From: DAOTTI01 sp034437795
GTDB taxonomy: Bacteria; Chloroflexota; UBA11872; UBA12225
NCBI GenBank assembly: GCA_034437795.1
Contig: DAOTTI010000057.1
Span: 1 to 41,874 of the forward strand
Direction of reading: 5' to 3'
Length of the DNA: 41,874 bases
In this document: positions 24,358-31,582 of the stretch, in pieces
Layout: each line of letters begins with the position of its first letter
How positions within the stretch are numbered: the stretch's first letter is position 1
Program-made: the position numbers and the translations under genes
Notes under the pieces: generated by a model
What the model saw: only the letters and a program-made list of their open reading frames with translations
Databases searched by the model: none
What the model was told of the DNA's origin: nothing

Positions 24358-27300
24358 AGCCGCTCGAGGCCGGAGCGATGGTCGAGGCCGACTTCTGGCC
24401 GGAGTGCGTGCGGGTCGTGGCCACCCAGCCAATGGGCTCACGGCTGAAGGTCGAGGCGGTCGGCGTGCGGAGCGGCCAGTTCTACTCGCGCCTGTTCGCC
24501 CCCGACGAGCTAGGCCAGATCCGAGTGGCCACGCCGGTCGGACGCGACCTGGCCGGCCGCGCTGAGGCGTTCTTCCTGGGCATTGAGGCCCAGCGCATCC
24601 GCCACGCCTTCCAGTTCGACCCGCTGTATGCCGTCAATGTCTCCCAGATCGATGCTCTGCCCCACCAGATTGAGGCCGTCTATCACTACATCCTGCGCCA
24701 CCCAAGAGTTCGCTTTCTCCTTGCCGACGACCCCGGCGCCGGCAAGACCATCATGGCCGGGCTGGTCATCAAGGAGCTGAAGGCGCGCGGGCTCGTGCGT
24801 CGCACCCTGATCATCGTCCCCGGCCATCTCCGCGACCAGTGGCTGCGCGAGATGCGGGAGAAGTTCACCGAGGCCTTCACGGCCGTCGATCGCGCGGTCG
24901 TCAGCGCGACCTGGGGCCGCAACGTCTGGCAGGAGTACGACCAGGTCATCACATCCATCGACTTTGCCAAGCAGGACGAGGTGCTGCCGACGCTCGAGGT
25001 CGCCGCCTGGGACCTGGCCATCGTCGACGAAGCGCACAAGATGGCCGCCTATCGCTACGGCGAGAAGCTCTCCAAGACCGAGCGCTATCGGTTCGGCGAG
25101 GTCATCTCCCGCCGCAGCCAGTTCCTGCTCTTCCTGACCGCCACGCCACACCGGGGCGATCCGGAGAACTTCCGGCTGTTCCTCGACCTCCTGGAGCCGG
25201 GGTTCTTCGCCTCGCGTGAGCTGCTGCTGCAGTCGGTGGCCGAACAGGACAACCCGCTCTTCCTGCGGCGCCTCAAAGAGGACCTGAAGAAGGTGGACGG
25301 CACGCCCCTCTTCCCGCCGCGGCACGTCATCACCCGGCCCTTCCGCCTCAGTGACGATGAGAAGCGCCTCTACAACGCCGTCACCGCCTACGTCGAGCAG
25401 TCCTACAACCGCGCCCTGGCCGCGGAGAAGCGTAACGTCGCCTTCGCCCTGCTCATCCTCCAGCGCCGGCTGGCCTCCAGTGTCCGGGCGGCGCGTCTCT
25501 CGCTGGAGCGGCGCAAGAAACGATTGGAGGAGCTACTGCGCCTGGGCGCCTGGTACGCCGAGCGCGGGCAGGTGGACGAAGAGGAGCTGGAGGACGCTCC
25601 CGAGGAGGAGCGGCTCAGGCGTGAAGAGGAGCTGCTGGAACGGCTGACTGCGGCCGAGACGCGCGAGGAGCTCCAGCACGAGATCGACCAGCTCGGCGAG
25701 CTGATCCGCCTGGCCCGCCAGGTCGAGCGGGGCCCAGAGGGCACCCCGGTCGAGACGAAGCTGGCTCAGCTCCGGCAGGTGATGGAGGCCGAGCAGATCC
25801 GCCAGACCGGCGAGAAGCTGCTCATCTTCACCGAGGCGCGCGACACGCTCGACTACCTGGCCGAGAAGCTGCGCGAGTGGGGCCTGAGCGTCGAGACGCT
25901 CCACGGCGGCATGCCGCTGGACCGCCGGATCGCAGCCGAACACACTTTCCGCGACCACGCCCAGGTGATGGTCTCGACCGAGGCCGGCGGGGAGGGTATC
26001 AACCTCCAGTTCTGCGCGCTGATGATCAACTACGACATCCCCTGGAACCCGAACCGGCTGGAGCAGCGGATGGGGCGCATCCACCGCTACGGCCAGGAGA
26101 AGGAGGTCTACGTCTATAACCTGGTGGCCGAGGACACTCGCGAGGGCGGTGTCCTGGCTGCCCTGTTCCGCAAGCTCGGGAACATCCAGGCCGCGCTGGG
26201 CAGTGACCGGGTGTTCGACGTGATCGGGGACGTCCTCCCCGGCGTGAGCCTGAAAGACCTCATCGTGGACGCTGTCGCCAACCGCCGCACGCTGGACGAG
26301 ATCGTCGCCACGCTCGAACGGGTGCCAGACGAGGAGATCATCCGGCGGGTGCGCGAGGCTTCTCTGGAGGCGCTGGCGACGCGCCACCTGGACCTCCAGG
26401 GGGTGCTCGGCGAGGAGCGGCGGGCGCGCGAGAACCGCCTGGTACCCGAGTACATCGAGCGCTTCTTCGTGCGAGCGAGCACGTTCCTGGAGCTGCGGGC
26501 CGAACGGCGGCGCGACGGGCTGTGGCGACTGGAGCGGGTGCCGCTCGAACTGCGCCAGGTGGCGAAGGAGCACGGCTGGGGGCCCCTCTTCGAGCAGTAT
26601 CTTAAGATCGCCTTCGACAAGCGGACGGCGCGGCGGCAGGGCGCCGAGTTCGTCGCGCCGGGCCACCCGCTCCTGGAGGTGATCGTCGAACGGCTGCTCA
26701 CCCTCTGTGCGCCCGATCTGGCCCGGGGCGCGCTCTTCGCCGACCCGGATGGCCGGCGCGACGGGCTGCTCTGGTTCCTCGAGGTCGAGCTGCGCGATGG
26801 GACGAACGCGATCGCGGGGCGGCGCCTGGTCTGCGTCTATCAGCCGGCCGGCGCGCCGAGCGATCTTCGCCTTCTGCCGCCGGCCATCCTGTGGGACCTG
26901 GTCCCGGCCCTCACCCCCGGCCCCACTCCCGCGGCTGCGGGAGACGGGAACCCCGTTCCCCCTTCTCCCGACGCTTCGGGAGAAGGGGGTCAGGGGGATG
27001 AGGGCGCGGTGCTCGCCTTCGCCGTGGACGCGGCCCTGGAGCCCTACCGCCGGGAGCTGCTTGCGGAGCGCCAGCGGCAGGCCGCCGTCAAACGAAAGTA
27101 TGGTCTGCGCTCGCTCGACCAGCTCCTGCTCGAGAGCGAGGCGACGCTGATAGACTACGCCACGCGGCGGGCCAAGGGTGAGGACATCCCTGAGCCAACC
27201 ATCCAGCATGAGGAGCGGGTGAAGGAGGACCTGCTGGCGAAGAAGCGCCGCCTGGAGGAGGCGCTGCGCCTGGAGACCACGCTGGCGCCGGCCGAGCCCC

Positions 27301-27761
27301 GTCTTATCGGCGTGGCCCGCGTGGTGCCGGCTGACGCCGCTGACGCGGCCCTCGCCGAGGCCCCGGACATCGAGGCCATCGGCATGCGCGTGGCGCTGGA
27401 GTACGAGCGGGCGCAGGGGCGGATCCCTGAGGACGTGTCGGCGGAGAACCTGGGGTATGACATTCGCTCCCTCACCCCCGGCCCCTCTCCCGCAGCTGCG
27501 GGAGAGGGCAGCCAGGGTGAGGTCGTGCGCTACATCGAGGTGAAGGCGCGGGCGCATACCGGCGCCATTGCGCTGACGCCGAACGAGTGGCTGATGGCAC
27601 AGCGGCTGGCCGGCGAGTACTGGCTGTACGTGGTCGAACATGCGGCCACAGCTCCGGAACTCCACACGATCCAGGATCCGGCGGCCAAGCTGCGTCCCGA
27701 CGAGGTGGTCGAGGTCGTGCGCTACGTGATCAGGGACTGGAAAGAAGCGGCCGCCAGATGA
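24354..27761 (+). CDS. SNF2-family helicase with C-terminal DUF3883 domain
   Basis: 1135 residues. N-terminal Q-like region (VSQIDALPHQIEAVYHYILR), Walker A at ~124-137 (LLADDPGAGKTIMAGL), DEAH box near 222 (LAIVDEAHKMAAYRYGEKLS), motif III FLTATPHRGDPENF and helicase C with EAGGEGINLQFCALMINYDI and NRLEQRMGRIHRYGQEKEVY. A charged coiled coil (~370-450) splits the two lobes. The C-terminus (GYDIRS...EVVRYIEVKARAHTGAIALT) is DUF3883. It resembles the large SNF2 helicases of DISARM-type (DrmD) and related defence loci. Two palindromic elements are inserted in frame, one between GYDIRS and EVVRYIEV inside DUF3883. All helicase motifs are intact. Confidence 0.85.
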   Translation: MKPLEAGAMVEADFWPECVRVVATQPMGSRLKVEAVGVRSGQFYSRLFAPDELGQIRVATPVGRDLAGRAEAFFLGIEAQRIRHAFQFDPLYAVNVSQIDALPHQIEAVYHYILRHPRVRFLLADDPGAGKTIMAGLVIKELKARGLVRRTLIIVPGHLRDQWLREMREKFTEAFTAVDRAVVSATWGRNVWQEYDQVITSIDFAKQDEVLPTLEVAAWDLAIVDEAHKMAAYRYGEKLSKTERYRFGEVISRRSQFLLFLTATPHRGDPENFRLFLDLLEPGFFASRELLLQSVAEQDNPLFLRRLKEDLKKVDGTPLFPPRHVITRPFRLSDDEKRLYNAVTAYVEQSYNRALAAEKRNVAFALLILQRRLASSVRAARLSLERRKKRLEELLRLGAWYAERGQVDEEELEDAPEEERLRREEELLERLTAAETREELQHEIDQLGELIRLARQVERGPEGTPVETKLAQLRQVMEAEQIRQTGEKLLIFTEARDTLDYLAEKLREWGLSVETLHGGMPLDRRIAAEHTFRDHAQVMVSTEAGGEGINLQFCALMINYDIPWNPNRLEQRMGRIHRYGQEKEVYVYNLVAEDTREGGVLAALFRKLGNIQAALGSDRVFDVIGDVLPGVSLKDLIVDAVANRRTLDEIVATLERVPDEEIIRRVREASLEALATRHLDLQGVLGEERRARENRLVPEYIERFFVRASTFLELRAERRRDGLWRLERVPLELRQVAKEHGWGPLFEQYLKIAFDKRTARRQGAEFVAPGHPLLEVIVERLLTLCAPDLARGALFADPDGRRDGLLWFLEVELRDGTNAIAGRRLVCVYQPAGAPSDLRLLPPAILWDLVPALTPGPTPAAAGDGNPVPPSPDASGEGGQGDEGAVLAFAVDAALEPYRRELLAERQRQAAVKRKYGLRSLDQLLLESEATLIDYATRRAKGEDIPEPTIQHEERVKEDLLAKKRRLEEALRLETTLAPAEPRLIGVARVVPADAADAALAEAPDIEAIGMRVALEYERAQGRIPEDVSAENLGYDIRSLTPGPSPAAAGEGSQGEVVRYIEVKARAHTGAIALTPNEWLMAQRLAGEYWLYVVEHAATAPELHTIQDPAAKLRPDEVVEVVRYVIRDWKEAAAR
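26908..27004 (+). repeat. Compound palindromic element inside the helicase gene
   Basis: Two adjacent hairpins: ACTCCCGCGGCTGCGGGAG-type and CTTCTCCCGACGCTTCGGGA-type, bounded by CCCTCACCCCCGG at the left and GGATGAGGG at the right. Read in frame as LTPGPTPAAAGDGNPVPPSP then DASGEGGQGDEG, it adds about 32 residues after ILWDLVPA. It keeps the frame open. Confidence 0.85.
27469..27522 (+). repeat. 54-bp palindromic element inside the DUF3883 domain
   Basis: CCCTCACCCCCGGCCCCTCT, then a perfect TCTCCCGCAGCTGCGGGAGA core and GGGTGAGG. Exactly 18 codons, read LTPGPSPAAAGEGSQGE, dropped between GYDIRS and VVRYIEVKAR, a loop of the DUF3883 fold. Confidence 0.9.
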
Positions 27762-27785
27762 ACGGCAGCCGGAGGGGAGATCGAA

Positions 27786-28082
27786 ATGGGCACGGTGTCA
27801 GGCCATATCGAGATCACCCCTGGTGTGGCGGGGGGCAAGCCACGCATCGCCGGGCACCGGATCACGGTCCAGGATGTCGTCGTCTGGCACGAGCGGCTGG
27901 GGTTGAGCGCGGACGAGATCGCCTCCGAGTATGGCCTGTCGCTGGCCGAGGTGTACGCGGCGCTGGCCTACTACTACGACCATCGGGAGGAGATCGACCG
28001 TGCGATCAGCGCGTACGAAGCCTTCGTGGCCGAGCTGCGCCAGCGCACTCCCTCGAAGCTGAAGGCGAGGCTCGGTGGCTGA
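27786..28082 (+). CDS. DUF433 antitoxin
   Basis: 98 residues: HIEITPGVAGGKPRIAGHRI, then TVQDVVVWHERLGLSADEIA and SEYGLSLAEVYAALAYYYDH. This is the complete DUF433 pattern (conserved GKPRIAGxRI and a helix-turn-helix). Such proteins are the antitoxin partners of DUF5615 PIN-like toxins. GGAGGGGAG lies about 8 bases before the ATG. Its stop overlaps the GTG of the toxin gene. The pair interrupts the helicase-methyltransferase order and is probably an insertion that now serves, or once served, to stabilise the island. Confidence 0.85.
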   Translation: MGTVSGHIEITPGVAGGKPRIAGHRITVQDVVVWHERLGLSADEIASEYGLSLAEVYAALAYYYDHREEIDRAISAYEAFVAELRQRTPSKLKARLGG

Positions 28083-28254
28083 ACCGATCAAGTTCTCCAT
28101 GGACGAGCACGTGCCGCGAGCGGTGGCAGCAGGACTGCGCCGCCGTGGGGTGGATGTACTGAGGGCCCAGGAGGCCGGCATGCCGGAAGCGGACGACGAG
28201 CCGCACCTGGCGTTCGCGCTGAGCGAAGCTGCATCCGGCCTTTGGGTCGGGTGA
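28075..28254 (+). pseudogene. DUF5615 PIN-like toxin, C-terminally truncated
   Basis: GTG start at 28075, 8 bases inside the antitoxin gene. It reads IKFSMDEHVPRAVAAGLRRR, then GVDVLRAQEAGMPEADDEPH and LAFALSE. These are the N-terminal half of DUF5615 (catalytic Asp in MDEHVP, acidic DDE before HL). Family members continue with GRVLVTHDxDF and are about 110-120 residues long. Here the homology stops at codon ALSE, exactly where a CRISPR repeat-like sequence starts, and a stop follows after eight foreign codons (59 residues in total). The toxin has lost its second acidic cluster and is presumably dead. Confidence 0.8.
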
Positions 28255-28264
28255 CGATTGAAAC
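28228..28264 (+). CRISPR. Solitary 37-bp CRISPR repeat-like sequence
   Basis: Starts GCTGCATCCGGCCTTTGGGT and ends CGGGTGACGATTGAAAC. It has the three marks of a CRISPR repeat of the class ending in ATTGAAAC: 37 bases, a central hairpin (CATCCGGCC against GGTCGGGTG, 7 of 9 pairs, loop TTTG) and the GATTGAAAC end that becomes the crRNA 5' handle. Only one copy exists in the window. It begins at the exact point where the DUF5615 gene loses homology and ends two bases before the methyltransferase ATG. Probably the last trace of a collapsed array, or a recombination scar. Confidence 0.6.
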
Positions 28265-28266
28265 GT

Positions 28267-31200
28267 ATGAGCGACGTGCGCGAGCGGCGGCTGATCGAGG
28301 TGGACTTCCCGATCCGCCGGGTGTCCGACGAGTCGGTGCGGGAGAAGAACATCCGGCACGGGCACATCTCGACGCTCCACATCTGGTGGGCGCGGAGGCC
28401 GCTGGCGGCCTCGCGGGCGACGGGCCTGGCCGCGCTCCTTCCGGACGACCCCCGGCGGCGGGAGGAGCTGCTGCGGCTGGTGGCAGAGGTCTCGCCCTGG
28501 GAGGTCGCCAATCACCACGGGCCGCAACCGCACCCGGCTCTAGGGAAAGCGCGCCGGTTGATCCGCGAGGCGTTCGATGGCTGGCCACCGAAGGTGCTGG
28601 ACTGCTTCGCCGGCGGCGGGTCGATCCCGCTGGAGGCGCTGCGCCTCGGCTGTGAGACCTACGCCCTGGACTACAACCCCGTGGCGGTGCTGATCCTCAA
28701 AGCGGTGCTGGAGTACCCGCAGAAGTTCGGGCGCCCCTCACCCCCTGCACCCCCTCTCCCGCAGCTGCGGGAGTGGGGGCCGGGGGGTGAGGGCGGTGAG
28801 GCGCGGCCGAGCCGGGCGCTGATTGAGCGCGCGCGGCAGCTACGGCGCGAGGCCACCACTGCGGAGCAATTTCTGTGGGACCTCCTGCGTGATCGCCAGC
28901 TCCTCGGACGCAAGTTCCGGCGACAGCACCCGATCGGCCGCTTCATCGCCGATTTCTTCTGCGACGATGCTCGCCTCATCATCGAGATCGACGGCGCTGT
29001 CCACCAAGAGCCCACTCAGCGGGAGCGAGACCAGGCACGGGAAGCAGCACTTCGCCAGTACGGCTATCATCTGCTGCGCTTTACCGACGACGAGGTGCTC
29101 GCCCGACCGGAGCACGTCCTCGAGACCATCGCCACGTTCGTACAGAACCATTCCTTCGAGCAACCGTCACCCCCTCTCCCGCAGCTGCGGGAGAGGGGGC
29201 CGGGGGGTGAGGGCCAGCCCCGTCTCCTGGACGCGCCACGTGCCAACGAGAACCCGCTGCTGGAGGCGGTCAAGCGCTGGGGCGACTGGGTGCTGGAGGA
29301 GGCGCGGAAGGAGCTGGCGCGGTTCTACCCCAAGGACCCCGACGGCTCGGTGCCGGTGGGCTACCTCTGGGCGCGCACACTGCCCTGCCAGAACCCGGCC
29401 TGTGGCGCCGAAATCCCGCTTCTCCGCCAGCTCTGGCTGGCGAAGAAGGACAACAAGAAGGTCGCGCTCAAGCTGGTCCCTCACCCCCCGGCCCCCTCTC
29501 CCGCAGCTGCGGGAGAGGGGGTGCAGGGGGTGAGGGACCGAGTGGACTTCGCCATCGTCGAAGGGCGCGCCATCACCTTCGACCCGGACGAGGGGACGGT
29601 CACCCGCGCTCACGTCCGCTGCCCGCTGTGTGGCGGGACGATGGACGACAAGACCACCCGCCGGCTCTTTCGCGAAGGCAAGGCCGGCCAGCGGATGACC
29701 GCCGTGGTGCTGCATTCCCCTCGCCCGCAGCGCGGGAGAGGGGCCAGGGGTGAGGGCGGCAAGCGCTACCGGCTCGCGACCGACCGCGACCTGGCCGCGT
29801 ATCGTGCCGCCGAAGCCGCCCTGGAAGCGAAGCGGCAGGCGCTCTGGGCCGAGTGGGGCATGGACCCGGTGCCAGATGAGCCGCTGCCGCCAACGGGCAC
29901 ATTGGGCTTCCGTGTCCAGCGCTACGGCATGAGCCGTTGGGGCGATCTCTATAACGCCCGCCAGAAGCTGGCGCTCATTACCTTGGTCGAGAAGGTTCGG
30001 TGGGCGTGTCAGCGGATGACGGACGAAGGCTCCCCGTTAGAGTTCAGGCGGGCAATCCTGACTTACCTCGCGTTGACCGTAGACAAACTAGCCACGTGTC
30101 AGAACACCCTAACACGGTGGATGAACACTTCTGAGTCTTTCGCCGCCAAACCAGATCAGAGTCCTACGTTACAGATGCTCTGGGATTATTGTGAGAGTAA
30201 TTTTTCTAGTTCAGTGACTGGAAGCTTTCAAAATCAATTGGCATCAGTACTAGAAGTGCTTCGGTTCCTGGTGACGGACTGGACTGCCTATGCCGCGGCG
30301 TTCAGCGGATCAGCCACTCACTTGCCTTGGGAGGACAACACCTTTGATGCTGTGCTGACGGATCCTCCGTATTATGACAATGTGCCGTACTCCGATTTTT
30401 CTGACTTCTTCTACGTCTGGCTCAAGCGCACGATCGGCGAGCTCCATTCGGACCTGTTTGCCACGCCGCTGACGCCCAAGTCGCAAGAGATAGTAGCTGA
30501 CCCCAGTAAGGCAGGCAACGTGGAAGCAGCTAAACGGCGCTTCGAGGGATTGCTCACACAGGCATTTCGCGAGATCCAGCGTGTACTGAAGCACGAGGGT
30601 ATTGTTGTTATCGTCTTCGCGCACAAGACCACTGCGGCATGGGAAGCCGTCCTCAAAGGCCTGCTTGAAGCAGGCCTCTACCTCGCCGCTTCGTGGCCCA
30701 TCCGGACGGAGATGATTTCGCGTCTGCGGGCACAGGAATCGGCAGCGCTCGCTTCGTCCATCTACATGGTCTGCCGCAAGCGCACCACCGATGAGATCGG
30801 CGAGTACCCGAAGGTGCGGCGGGAGATCGACGCACGGGTGCGACAGAAGCTCGAGCAGTTCTGGGCCGAGGGCATCCGCGGGGCCGACTTCTTCATGAGC
30901 GCCATCGGGCCGGCGGTGGAGGCCTTCGGCAAGTACGCCCGCGTCGAGAAGCTGTCCGGCGAGCAGGTCGAGGTACCGGAGCTGCTGGCCTACGTGCGCC
31001 AGGTGGTGAGCGAGTTCGCCCTGGAGCGCATCCTCACCCTCACCCCATCCTTCGGACACCCCTCTCCCGCCGCGGCGGGAGAGGGGTCGGGGGTGAGGGG
31101 TGTTGACGCCCCCACCCGCTTCTACCTGCTCTACCGCTGGACGTACAACCACGCCCGCGTCCACTTCGACGAGGCCCGCAAGCTGGCCCAGGGCGTGGGC

Positions 31201-31554
31201 GTGGAGCTGACCAGCCTGTGGGGCCCGGCCAGCCTGGTGGAGAAGCAGCAGGAGTACGTGCGGGTGCCGACGCCGCTGGAGCGGGCCAGGGACGAGCGGG
31301 TCACCAGGAAGGCGCACTTCACCACCATGGTGGACGCGCTCCAGTACGCGGCCTGGCTGTGGGCCGAGAACCAGGGGCAGCGGCTGAAGGAGCACCTGGC
31401 GCTGACCTACGGCGGGAATGAGGCGTTCTGGCAGGTCGCCCAGGCGGTCGCCGAGGTGCTGCCCGACGGCGACAAGGAGCGGCAGGTACTCCAGGGCCTG
31501 CTCGCCGGCCGGCGGGGCTACACCGCCACCAGCCGGCCGGCGCGGCTGCTGTGA
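28267..31554 (+). CDS. DUF1156 DNA methyltransferase, interrupted in frame by a DUF559 domain and palindromes
   Basis: 1095 residues from the ATG at 28267; no ribosome site is evident and a TTG three codons earlier is possible. Residues 1-60 are DUF1156 (RLIEVDFPIRRVSDESVREK; HISTLHIWWARRPLAASRAT). Motif I is DCFAGGGSIPLEALRLGCET; motif IV is DPPYYDNVPYSDFSDFF, residue ~699. This makes it an amino-methyltransferase, most likely N6-adenine. Zinc-type pairs occur in CQNPACGAEI and HVRCPLCGGT. Five palindromic elements and a DUF559 nuclease domain (~176-300) are inserted, all in frame. Codon use turns AT-rich at 29985-30620. DUF1156 with DUF499 is a known anti-phage association; this enzyme should mark self DNA. 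Confidence 0.85.
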   Translation: MSDVRERRLIEVDFPIRRVSDESVREKNIRHGHISTLHIWWARRPLAASRATGLAALLPDDPRRREELLRLVAEVSPWEVANHHGPQPHPALGKARRLIREAFDGWPPKVLDCFAGGGSIPLEALRLGCETYALDYNPVAVLILKAVLEYPQKFGRPSPPAPPLPQLREWGPGGEGGEARPSRALIERARQLRREATTAEQFLWDLLRDRQLLGRKFRRQHPIGRFIADFFCDDARLIIEIDGAVHQEPTQRERDQAREAALRQYGYHLLRFTDDEVLARPEHVLETIATFVQNHSFEQPSPPLPQLRERGPGGEGQPRLLDAPRANENPLLEAVKRWGDWVLEEARKELARFYPKDPDGSVPVGYLWARTLPCQNPACGAEIPLLRQLWLAKKDNKKVALKLVPHPPAPSPAAAGEGVQGVRDRVDFAIVEGRAITFDPDEGTVTRAHVRCPLCGGTMDDKTTRRLFREGKAGQRMTAVVLHSPRPQRGRGARGEGGKRYRLATDRDLAAYRAAEAALEAKRQALWAEWGMDPVPDEPLPPTGTLGFRVQRYGMSRWGDLYNARQKLALITLVEKVRWACQRMTDEGSPLEFRRAILTYLALTVDKLATCQNTLTRWMNTSESFAAKPDQSPTLQMLWDYCESNFSSSVTGSFQNQLASVLEVLRFLVTDWTAYAAAFSGSATHLPWEDNTFDAVLTDPPYYDNVPYSDFSDFFYVWLKRTIGELHSDLFATPLTPKSQEIVADPSKAGNVEAAKRRFEGLLTQAFREIQRVLKHEGIVVIVFAHKTTAAWEAVLKGLLEAGLYLAASWPIRTEMISRLRAQESAALASSIYMVCRKRTTDEIGEYPKVRREIDARVRQKLEQFWAEGIRGADFFMSAIGPAVEAFGKYARVEKLSGEQVEVPELLAYVRQVVSEFALERILTLTPSFGHPSPAAAGEGSGVRGVDAPTRFYLLYRWTYNHARVHFDEARKLAQGVGVELTSLWGPASLVEKQQEYVRVPTPLERARDERVTRKAHFTTMVDALQYAAWLWAENQGQRLKEHLALTYGGNEAFWQVAQAVAEVLPDGDKERQVLQGLLAGRRGYTATSRPARLL
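28735..29213 (+). mobile_element. DUF559 (Vsr-like) nuclease domain flanked by palindromic elements, inside the methyltransferase gene
   Basis: Left palindrome 28735-28793 and right palindrome 29166-29213 share the TCTCCCGCAGCTGCGGGAG core. Between them the reading frame encodes SRALIERARQLRREATTAEQ, then RKFRRQHPIGRFIADFFCDD, ARLIIEIDGAVHQEPTQRER and GYHLLRFTDDEVLARPEHVL. This is a full DUF559 domain, a small Vsr/restriction-type fold. The Asp of ADFFC and the Glu/Asp of IEIDG are kept. The palindromes here read SPPLPQLRERGPGGEG, a different frame from those in the helicase gene. There is no stop, so the nuclease is translated as part of the methyltransferase, between YPQKFG and ENPLLEAVKRWGDW. 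Confidence 0.8.
29478..29536 (+). repeat. Palindromic element in the methyltransferase gene
   Basis: CCCTCACCCCCCGGCCCCCT, the TCTCCCGCAGCTGCGGGAGA core, then GGGGGTGAGGG. Read PHPPAPSPAAAGEGVQGVRD between LKLV and RVDFAIVEG; an in-frame loop insertion. Confidence 0.9.
29717..29756 (+). repeat. Shorter palindromic element in the methyltransferase gene
   Basis: CCCCTCGCCCGCAGCGCGGG then AGAGGGGCCAGGGGTGAGGG. Read SPRPQRGRGARGEG between TAVVLH and GKRYRLATDRDLAAY. The left arm is more diverged than in the other copies. Confidence 0.8.
31037..31100 (+). repeat. Palindromic element in the methyltransferase gene
   Basis: CCCTCACCCCATCCTTCGGA, then CCCCTCTCCCGCCGCGGCGG and GAGAGGGGTCGGGGGTGAGG. 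Read LTPSFGHPSPAAAGEGSGVR between LERIL and VDAPTRFYLLYRW; core variant with CCGCGG at the centre. Confidence 0.85.
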
Positions 31555-31582
31555 GCAGCATTGAAAAGAAGAAGGAGCGACC

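Noticed and set aside
25533..27665. A 710-codon open frame opposite the helicase gene.
   Set aside because: It is antisense to an intact helicase with all motifs; the His/Leu/Gln-rich translation shows no domain.
31556..31568. ATTGAAAAG near the DUF499 start recalls the ATTGAAAC end of a CRISPR repeat.
   Set aside because: The last base pattern differs and no hairpin or 30-plus-base repeat body precedes it; it is the leader of the DUF499 gene.
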